From Ligustrum vulgare (taxonomy: Eukaryota > Streptophyta > Magnoliopsida > Lamiales > Oleaceae): a stretch of DNA of 64,000 nucleotides. The first letter of the stretch is position 1. The number at the start of each line of letters is the position of its first letter. The DNA is taken from assembly GCA_963555705.1 (NCBI GenBank), contig OY743180.1, positions 32,520,129-32,584,128 of the forward strand, written 5' to 3'. The notes under the pieces were generated by a model. It worked only from the letters and a program-made list of their open reading frames with translations, made no database searches and was not told where the DNA came from. Shown one piece after another: positions 55,666 to 64,000 of the stretch. The position numbers and the translations under genes were made by a program.

Positions 55666-58039
55666 ATACCTTGATTTATTATATCAAAAAAAGGTTTGTA
55701 AAGATATCCCAAGAAAATAATTCTTGGGGACAATATCTTTTATTATAGCGAAAAATGTAATGGGGGCAATATCTTGTCCCCAACTTTTCAATATTTTATT
55801 CCCTTATTTCTTGGGGGAATCAATGTCACACGGATTCACCGCTCAATACTCATTAGATAATACATTTAAATAGATCGTTTGGGAAGAAGATTAGATTCAT
55901 AAAAAATGGATGTTATAGTATCAAATATTCACAAATACTATTCTAATCTTTTGGTAAATATTTTGAAAAATATTTACCGAGTTAGACTTAAAATATTGAG
56001 GTTACTAATGTCTCAGGGTATCCTAGAAGATATTCATTGGTTGATCGAAGCAAATGTTCGACTAGCTGGTGAATTACTAGATTCAATTTCCACACACATG
56101 TCTGGTTTAGGCAAGAAAACTTTTCTAAAGAAGCGAAGAGTAAGAAGATTTAAAGGTTGCTACAAATGTGCTCGATGGACATGTGATGCACGTTGTAAAT
56201 CAGTAGGATATACATCCAGAAATCGAGATGATAAAATAGATTTCATTAAGGGTGGACTAAGTAAGTGTAGTGACTCAGAATTTTACGCAATTTTATAATT
56301 ATTTTAATATTTAGAAAATTGTGTCGCTACTATTTCACCCATTATTTTGAAGTTAACGCCGCGACGGATTCGTCTAGCCAAGTCAAGAAATATCGAATTT
56401 GTTCGATTTTAAATTAAAATCCGAATTTCTAAAATTATGTTATTTTAATTATTTATTCAAAATATTATTTTCAAAATCATTTTGAATTCCAAATTTATTA
56501 AAATATCTCAATTTTCCTTATTCAAATTATTTCAAGTCCAAATACGTAATTCGATTTTATCTCAAAATTTATTTATTCTCAAATGTATTTTCAGTCCAAA
56601 AACATATCTGTTTCAAATACGCTTCTTGATCAAAGTTAGTCCAATAATTAAACATAGATTCTCCACACATGTTTTTCTTTTCCACCACATTTTTATCAAA
56701 CACCAATTTTAAATCATCACCATTTCCGCCACCTTCATCCTCAAAACATCATCATCAACAAACCAACTAATTATTCCCCATGTTTTCCCACTTTTCTTAA
56801 TACCTAACTATCTACATCTCTTCCTCTAATTTTATATGTTCTTCATCATGCTCATCACATCCTCACCAACTCCACCTATCACACTTTCAATCCACTATAT
56901 CACCATCATTTGAATAATCAATATCTTCACCCACATCAAACTCAATTTGCATTCTTCCGTCCTGCACATACAAACTATCATCATTATTATTATTATTATA
57001 CCTAACAAAGAACACCACTACCAATTAATCAAAGCTATCACAATTCAATCCTACCCCATGTGTCTACTAAACATAATGATTTTTATTCTCCATTAATCTT
57101 CTTCTTTTCCTTTCTTTTCTCCTTTAAAGATACCTTCATCCCACCTTCATGTTTGGAATCATCAGTCACCACTGTTTCATCAATCTGCCCATTATCATCA
57201 ATGTCAAAAACACCAATCATCATCAATCTGGCCAGCCAAATTCTGTTTGAGCCATCACCACAATGCCAACCTGCACCATCATCACCGAATCAAACAGCAA
57301 CCATGACCATCTCCATCATCAAGTCCACCATTGTCAAGCCACCAAAACAAAGTTTTCAATTCAACATTTAAACTGCAAACACCCAAACCACCCCATTGAA
57401 ATTCACTGCCTTCAGCCTCCCCTAAACCACCATGATTCAACCACATCGCCACTGTAATCACTACGGATCAGCCACCTCCATGACTTCCAATTCACAGAGT
57501 CACTGCACTACCATTTTCATCACTACCAATTCAAACCGTCAGCAACTCCATCATCTTCAACCATAGCCATGAATGAAACAACCCAATTTTCATCATCAAT
57601 CTGCCATAATCGACACACCAAAACCACCCACTGCCCACTTCAGTTTTGACAAACAATCGAAACCCAAAACAAGAAATAAACCAAGCCCAAGACTTACCTT
57701 CGACCGCCGACTGATTTACCGGCACGACCACCGGATTTCGCAGTCAAGACCTTCGAACTCTAATTTCGGTTTCAACCTAAATCAATCTCCAATTCATAAA
57801 TTTTTCCTCACACTCGCACCATACTCTGACCGCTACCAGTCGTCGCACCCAGCGCCGGTGTTGCGCCGGCGAGTCACCGGCTGAAGGTCGGATTTGGCTT
57901 GAATCGTCGCCTCCGCCTCTCTGTGTGGTCTCTCTCTCTCTCTACCTAAAGTCTGAATAATGGAAATAGGAGAGAGAATTATTTTGATATTATATTTCCA
58001 GAATTTGCACGTCAATCCCTGAAGTTTTAAAGTTATTTC

Positions 58040-58265
58040 AAATCAGTCCCCAAGTTTTTCAAATCATCAATTTCAGTCCCTGCTGATTTTATTAATTTGA
58101 TTTTAAGCCCAAGTTTTAAAAGTATTCATTTTAGTCCCTCAAATATCAAAAGTATTCATTTTAATCCCTCAACTTTCAAAGTATCTATTTTAGTCCCTGA
58201 ACTTTCAAAAGTATTCATTTTAGTCCCTCAACTTTCAAAACATCAATTTTAGTCCTCAAAATTAT
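58040..58265. repeat. Minisatellite 'TAGTCCCTCAACTTTCAAAAGTATTCATTT'
   Basis: About six imperfect units of about 30 bp within the solo LTR, consensus TTTTAGTCCCTCAACTTTCA followed by AAAGTATTCA. Confidence 0.9.
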
Positions 58266-58459
58266 AATTTATCATTTTGAACTATATATTCGATAGACTA
58301 AAGTGACTTATTGGCTAAGACGAAGCGTACGGAGAATTTAAAGAAATTGAAGTTATTCCCGCTCAACTTTGCACTCGTCAGATTTGAGGTAGACTCACAC
58401 TTATTAATTGATTTAAATTATGATTTCATATAAATGTCATGTGACTTGTGAAAGTCAAT

Positions 58460-58660
58460 TTTCAAGAAAATTAAGTATGTTTTATGAAAGGTAAATATAC
58501 CTTATGTTTTTTATGAAAAGTAAGTATGTTTTTATGACAAGTAAGTATGTTTTTATGAAAGGTAAATATACCTTATGTTTTTATGAAAAGTAAGTATGTT
58601 TTTATGAAAAGAAAATATACTTTATGTTTTTACGAAAAGTAAGTATACCCTATGCTTCAC
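58460..58660. repeat. Minisatellite 'TATGTTTTTATGAAAAGTAAG'
   Basis: About eight imperfect units of 21-28 bp with the theme TTTTTATGAAAAGTAAGTAT, alternating with 'aaatataccttatg', within the solo LTR. Confidence 0.9.
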
Positions 58661-58764
58661 GAAAATGTTTTTTTGATCATTGCTATGAAATCAATCTACC
58701 AAGATTGTTATGGGTCCCATATGATAAGTTATGATATGTTAAGGGGACCGGAGTTTTAGTAGCG

Positions 58765-59215
58765 CTACACATAAGAATTCTTGCCACGAAGTTCGGTAAC
58801 ATTCTTGTGTCTCCTATGTTTATGAGGATTTGCCACGAAGTTCGGTAAAATTCCTATGTTTCCATATGTTTATGAGGATTTGCCACCTAAGTTCGGTAAA
58901 ATTCCTGTCGCATATGTTTATGAGGATTTCGATCCTATCTTATGTTATGATGCAATTGATCCCTATGAATTTCAAAAATTATGCTTGGTATACTTACTAC
59001 ATAAGAATTCTTGCCACCGAAGTTCGGTAAAATTCTTATGTTTATGAGGATTTCGATCTTATCTTATGTTATGATGGAAATGATCCCTATGAATTTCAAG
59101 AATTATGTTTTGGTATACTTACTGTTATTATGATTTTACTGCATAAGAATTCTTGCCACCTAAGTTCGGTAAAGTTCTTGTGTCTCCCTATGTTTATGAG
59201 GATTTCAATCCTATC
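58765..59215. repeat. Imperfect repeats 'GAATTCTTGCCACGAAGTTCGGTAA'
   Basis: Five units contain the theme TTGCCACCTAAGTTCGGTAA, then AATTC, then TATGTTTATGAGGATTTCGATC (near 58782, 58830, 58880, 59010 and 59153). The spacing grows from about 50 to about 140 bp. This is a higher-order repeat inside the solo LTR. Confidence 0.85.
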
Positions 59216-60408
59216 TTATGTTATGCTTTCAAAAGAAATTATGCTTGGCATAATTAAAATGTTTTTATAAATATATGGTTTTCAAAGAGCTAATTTCAAA
59301 GAGCCTATGATTTGAAAAATATGTCCCGTGCTGTAATGCACAATATGAGTTTTATCAAGAGCCGTTTTATAAAGAAGCTCTATCAATGCCCGTTTTATAA
59401 AGAGCCGGGATTTATGTGTTTAATCATCTTATAAATTAAATTAATTTGCGATGAGTCTACTGAGTATTTCCCCCATGAAATACTCACCCTACTTTTTAAC
59501 AGTTTTGCAGATTTCGGAGACGGTGGCGAGCGATGAATGATGGTGGCAATAATCGTTAAACGGTTGAAAGTTTGACGTTAATGATTTCCGTATTTTCCAA
59601 ACAATCGAATAATTTAGAGAAGTTCATTTATTTGAGAAATTATGACATTGTCAATTTCTTTACAAAATTAATGGTTCGATTTACTATTTCAAATGGTTTC
59701 ATAAATGTTTTCAATTTTATCGGCCATTACAGTTTATTTAATTTGCCAAAAATGAATTTCAATTATTTCTTCCGCAAAAATATTATTCGAAAAAAAATTT
59801 AGACAGAAAATGACGTAGTGAACCGGGTATACGGAACTCGAGGCGCTACAGTAAGGAGTCTTTAGATGATATTCGATTGACTCTTGAAATTCACCCTTGT
59901 GGATGTGTGCAGCATGAGCTAATTTCTTTATGGGCTCAATTCAAAGATGAGAAAGAACGTTATAGTCTTGAGAATATAATAGCAAAAGATCTTGTTTGTC
60001 AATCTGTTACAAACAATGATGTTTTGGCTATTCAACTTTGATACAAGGTAAATCAATATATTGTGTTTATATATTTTCTTACATATTTATAAAATATTTT
60101 TATGTTTCCTTTCTCAAGCATTAATCGACTATGATTGAAAAATCCCGAATTATGAGCTTCAATTATGGAGCACTGATAGGATTTCAGACTAAGATAATCA
60201 AAAGTAATATCATTTAGTCAAAAGTAAATAGTCACTTTTTCAAAAGATGAGCAATAAAATAGTGAAAAAAACCTACTTTAAAAAGTATTTTCACAATTTC
60301 ATTCATCTCAAAATAATATTTTTTCGTAAGTTTTCCTTCATTATAATTTTAAAAGATGGAAGGATCAATATTTCGACAGATCAAAATGATCTGTGTTATT
60401 TTGTGGAT

Positions 60409-60905
60409 TGATACGCTCCGCAAGTGCACGGGTCGCGCAAGTAATAAAGTGGACGTGAGTCCAAGTATCGATCCCACATAGATTGTATTAAATTGTATTT
60501 TAGACTATTTCCTTAACCGGAACAAGGAATTTGTTTGAGTTTGAGAATTTTGATTTTGAAAATTAAAATTAAGATTAAACTAAAAATAATAAAATTTGAT
60601 TTGTTAAAACTTATAAAAGCAAATGCGTTAGAATTATGAATTCATTTTAACCAAATCATTTAAATACAACTTATGGGGTTTTGAATATCCATGTTCCTAA
60701 AATGTTTTAAGTCCTCTTTCGAGCAATGCATAAAAACCTATCTCTAAATGTCAATTGACTATATTTCTATGACAATTAACCAATTAGAAAAGTATTAAAG
60801 GTCAATGAACACTATATAGGATAACACAAAGCATAGGGGTATATTTCTATCCCCTATCGGACTTTGTGGAAATTAAATAGCTTCTAATGAAATCCTACTC
60901 TTTCA
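60409..60905 (-). mobile_element. LTR fragment related to the 42194-44710 solo LTR
   Basis: On the minus strand it ends GTGCACTTGCGGAGCGTATCA, and upstream reads 'gggatcgatacttggactca' and 'cgtccactttattacttgcg'. This mirrors the right end of the 42194-44710 LTR ('gggaacgatcactcgactca', 'aagtcactttattacttgat'). The other terminus and a target duplication were not found, so it is a truncated copy. Confidence 0.6.
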
Positions 60906-61158
60906 AACATAGAAAATCATGAAGACAATCACACAAAAGCTGGCCAAACAATTGCATGATAATAAAAGCACTTATTTAATTGCATCAAACCCATAAACTC
61001 CATATATTAAATAATTGGTAAAAACATGTGATGAACATAGCTCCAAGATTTTTGAGTTTGTATTAAAAGTTTCGGCTTGACCATGATAGGTGTTAATTTT
61101 TTGTTATTATTCACAATTTACATCATACCAACACTATTTTAGACATGGTATAAGTGCA

Positions 61159-62560
61159 ATGGCTACCATAAGTAACCTATGTTGTCGCCAACGACAACAA
61201 TTGGGTATTTTTTGGATGATGGTAATGCAAGCAGTAGTGATATATAATAACATCCAACATCGTGATCGACGGCTCCCCAGAGCCCCACATTGAAATTGGG
61301 ATTCTGAAAGAGAAATGACACTGACTAGGATGTTTGGTACGAATGAAAGAATCTGTCATGATCTACTAAGGATGAATATAGCTACTTTTCAAAGATTATG
61401 TGCTACTTTACGAACATATGGCTTGGTTGACAGTAGATCTGTAAAAGTGGATGAACAAGTGGCTATATTCCTCAACACCGTTGGGCATGATCACCGTAAT
61501 CGAACAAGAAGTTTTACCTTCTTTAGATCTGGTCAAACCATGAGTTATTACTTCCATAGAGTGTTACAATCTTGTCTTGGACTATATAGAGATGTTGTCA
61601 AGAATGCCAATATTCATAACTCTCCATATGAGAAGGATAATGTGAAGCAATGGTTCCAATATTTTCAGGTTAGATATTAAAATTTATGTTTTTTTTTATT
61701 TTTTTTCTTCACTGTGAATATTCCTTTTGTAACCAAACAATTTTCGTTTTACTATTAGGACGCGGTGGGGGCAATTGATCGTACTCATATTCCTGCCTTT
61801 GTTCCCGTTGAGGAACAAGCGAGGTATCGTAATAGAAAGAAAATGATAACTCAGAATGTTTTGGTAGCTTGCACATTTGATATGAAGTTCACTTATGTGC
61901 TAGCCGGTTGGGAGGGATCTGCCCACGATGGTCAATTGTTAAGGAGTGCAACTTCCCAACAAGGTCATAAACTAACAATTCCTATTGGTAAGACGCACCT
62001 ATTGTTCAATAACTTATCTTTGACATTTTTCCCAATGAAGAACGTAAAATTAATTACCATTTTTTAATAGGTAAATATTATCTTTCCGATGCTGGATTTC
62101 CATTGGTTCTAAGATTTCTATCACCTTACCCTCGAACTCGGTACCATCGTAGAGACATTGAGGGTCAGCGGCCTCAAAACACGAAAGAGTTGTTCAATTT
62201 CCGACATTCGTCTCTAGGAAATGTTGTAGAGAGGTTATTGGTCTGCTTAAAAAGCGATTCGCATATTTACGACATCAACCATACCACGACATTGAGACAC
62301 AAGCAAAGATTGTCCTTGCATGTTGTGCTATTCACAACTTCTTAAGAATTTATGACGTAGAAGATCTTTGTGATGAGGACTGTTATAGTAGCGATGATGA
62401 GGTTAATCCTGCACATGTTGATGTACCCGAAGATGAAACACAAAATGCTACCATATCTTTCACAGAAGAAGCTACATGGTCCAATAATAGGGATACAATG
62501 GCTAATGACATGTGGGTTGCTTTCAATCCAAGTCATGCTGCGGGAATTGATTTCGATTGA
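61159..62560 (+). pseudogene. PIF/Harbinger transposase, second lineage, disabled
   Basis: Exon-like segments: 61159-61668, 61759-61987 and 62071-62560, with GT-AG borders (TTTCAG/GTTAGA, TATTAG/GACGCG, ATTG/GTAAGA, AATAG/GTAAAT). Reads RICHDLLRMNIATFQRLCAT, LRTYGLVDSRSVKVDEQVAI, first catalytic aspartate in GAIDRTHIPA, second in GSAHDGQLL, YYLSDAGFP, glutamate in NVVER, then KIVLACCAIHNFLRIYD. Two lesions are visible: an in-frame TGA at 61291-61293 and a frameshift near 62235, after which the family sequence continues in another frame. The conserved second intron between the D motifs is intact. It pairs with the Myb/SANT-like gene downstream on the same strand. Confidence 0.87.
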
Positions 62561-62849
62561 ATCTACTATGTTGTATTTCATTGTTTGTGTTTTGGCCTGT
62601 AATGTTTGGAGCTATAATTGCTAACCTTCTTGTGTTATCCTAAGATTTCTTGGTGACTTGTTTAACATTGTCTCAAAAAACTTCTTATGTTGTAATGTTT
62701 TGTTATTTCCAATGCTATGTACATTTGCATCTATGATATAGTTCCAAATTAAATTACTGACTTCATAGTTCCAAACCAAATTATTGATTTTATATCTTCC
62801 CTTGTTTGTTTTCATGTAATATTGATGCTCCTTCTTGTTATAATACTGT
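62561..62849. other. Spacer between the Harbinger transposase and ORF1
   Basis: AT-rich with a short duplication ('atagttccaaattaaattac' and 'atagttccaaaccaaattat', 32 bp apart). It probably contains the transposase 3' end and the ORF1 promoter. Confidence 0.4.
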
Positions 62850-64000
62850 TTGTGGATGACATGTCTTGTGACGGCATTGATGGCATATAATCGGAAAAGC
62901 TCCGCGGGATCTATTCGAGTTCCCAGACCGACTATTATTTCAGATGGGAATGACATTGCTCCTGGTAGGTTGCATGTGGATCCAAATGGTAGGACTCGTT
63001 ACGTATGTTGGAGTGATGAAATGGATAGTTTTATGATCACTTCACTTGTTCAACAAGTATTGGCTGCGCACAAACGAAGTGACAATGGCTTCACTTCATT
63101 TCCAAAGGCAATGGAGAGTGTGCTCAATGGATGTGGGGTCGTAGTTTCAGAAAAGAATGTGAGGGCAAGGTTGAAGACTTTTAAAAGAGAGTACATTGAA
63201 GTCCGGAAATTGCTAAATATGAGCGGTTTTGGGTTGGATCCCGAAACTGGACGCATTGTAGCTGATGCCGTTGCTTGGGACAAGTTTATTAAGGTATGAA
63301 ATACAATATCAAAATTTTAGATTTTGCTACAAATAAATATTGAAAATATAGATGTTTTAGGACAGATCTATTATGATGACACCCTAATTTTATAGGGAAA
63401 GCTGGAATTTGGAAAGTGGAGAAGCAAACTGTGTCTAAGATTTGATGACATGGAGATTATGTTTGGTAATGACGCTGCCATTGGAGATCGCGCTGTATCT
63501 GGCATCGACCATTTCTCACCAATGAATGGTATAAAAATATTGTACAAGCTTTCAATATTTTGATGTATAAATTTCTAACAGGCTTTTATCTATTTTATCT
63601 AGTAACTGGTGAAAGTGTAAATAAGCTAGATTTGGAAAATGAGGAGACAGATACTAGCCTAGTTCATGCTCGGAAGCATACCTCCGAAGGAGAGACCAAG
63701 AAAGTCAAGCGTCGATGTACACAACCTGTCGATGAGGGAACTATTACCCTATCGAGGATTGTTGAGTTATCTTCAAAAATTGCTAATGCCATGGAAGTTC
63801 AAACAGCGCTCGATACACTTAACCATGTCAATTGGCAGATGATTGTAGATAAGTTAGAGGCCATGGACCTAGACATGCCTAACATCATTCAGGTAATGAA
63901 AGCCTTTCGATCCGATGATGGTTTAGCTAAGCTATTTATGAACTTGACGAGTTCAAAATACATGAGCGCTTTAGTGTTTGAGCAGCTTGTACGTGATCCA
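62850..64000 (+). CDS. Harbinger ORF1, Myb/SANT-like, runs off window
   Basis: Three exons: 62850 (or 62880)-63293, 63396-63528 and 63603 to the window end, with canonical borders (AAG/GTATGA, ATAG/GGAAAG, AATG/GTATAA, CTAG/TAACTG). The Myb/SANT-like domain (PF12776 type) is clear: YVCWSDEMDSFMITSLVQQV, NVRARLKTFKREYIEVRKLL, GFGLDPETGRIVADAVAWDK, then KWRSKLCLRFDDMEIMFGND. A K/R patch (KKVKRR) and a helical tail follow (VELSSKIANAMEVQTALDTL). No stop is seen in the visible part. ATG 62880 (MAYNRK) may be the real start. It belongs with the transposase upstream; the right end of the element lies outside the window. Confidence 0.82.

Larger units (their letters stand above)
56266..59850 (+). 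mobile_element. Solo LTR, 3,585 bp, TSD GTAAG
   Basis: Starts TGTAGTGACTCAGAATTTTA, ends GAGGCGCTACA, with exact GTAAG duplications at 56261-56265 and 59851-59855. The terminal TGTAG...CTACA inverted pair and great length fit long-LTR chromoviruses. The interior holds a CCA/CAT-rich stretch (56700-57560), a (CT)n tract (57929-57942) and three minisatellite blocks, but no pol. Open frames at 57060-57884 follow CA-rich composition and are not supported as genes. Confidence 0.92.
55906..60041 (+). pseudogene. Conserved-looking 181-codon frame split by a solo LTR
   Basis: Segment 55906-56265 (120 codons) ends ...FIKGGLSK, and segment 59856-60041 continues ESLDDIRLTLEIHPCGCVQH to a TGA. Omitting the LTR 56266-59850 and one copy of its GTAAG duplication, the two parts join in exactly the same frame with no stop. 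The protein is basic in the middle (KKTFLKKRRVRRFK) with a cysteine cluster CYKCARWTCDARC (C-x2-C-x4-C-x3-C), perhaps metal-binding, and an acidic amphipathic C-terminus. I do not recognise the family. A GT follows the TGA by a few bases (ACAAG/GTAAAT), so it could be an exon of a longer gene. As it stands the frame is disrupted. Confidence 0.55.

Noticed and set aside
57060..57884. Host gene rich in histidine and proline
   Set aside because: The whole stretch lies within TG...CA LTR ends with a perfect 5-bp duplication; frames follow CA-rich composition.

Overview
This is a window of nuclear DNA from a flowering plant, most likely a eudicot. It is AT-rich, has spliced genes with GT-AG introns, and is dominated by nested LTR retrotransposons, hAT and PIF/Harbinger elements and MITEs. 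Two host genes can be reconstructed completely. One is a nine-exon type I inositol polyphosphate 5-phosphatase of the CVP2/CVL1 type (10005-13634, plus strand). The other is a three-exon 20S proteasome beta type-2 (PBD, beta4) subunit (30115 back to 20762, minus strand; joined coding length 615 nt, 204 residues). A third conserved-looking reading frame (55906-56265 plus 59856-60041) is split by a 3.6-kb solo LTR.

Layout. 1-4 kb: an LTR fragment and a small minus-strand non-autonomous LTR retrotransposon. 4.6-9.4 kb: hAT-type MITEs with perfect 8-bp target duplications, tandem duplications and a TTGTGAC-rich degenerate repeat. 10-13.6 kb: the phosphatase gene. 14.9-18.9 kb: an LTR fragment followed by a decayed Tekay/Del-like chromovirus pol. 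20.8-30.1 kb: the proteasome gene, whose first intron (6.6 kb) contains an apparently intact 4,165-bp PIF/Harbinger element with two divergent open genes and a 94-bp tandem array between them. 30.4-32.6 kb: three MITEs with clean target duplications. 32.6-47.7 kb: the remnant of a Tat-lineage gypsy element (integrase on plus, an antisense plant-mobile-domain-like frame on minus). It is interrupted by a 3.9-kb hAT transposon, a 3.7-kb gag-protease-only LTR element, a solo LTR that itself contains another solo LTR, and a hAT-like MITE. 47.7-51.8 kb: a probable 4.07-kb solo LTR. 53-56 kb: minisatellite-rich, probably LTR-derived DNA. 56.3-59.9 kb: the 3.6-kb solo LTR. 60.4 kb onward: an LTR fragment and a second, decayed PIF/Harbinger element that runs off the right edge.

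No bacterial-type system, CRISPR array, rRNA or tRNA gene was seen. The most unusual signals are these: (1) an LTR family, seven copies here, whose variable block is packed with short palindromes of two alternative classes (TTACGGCCGTAA and GCGATCGC), one class being shared with an otherwise different LTR family; (2) the intact Harbinger element inside a proteasome intron; (3) the datable nest of insertions in the Tat remnant; (4) the perfectly in-frame gene split by a solo LTR.
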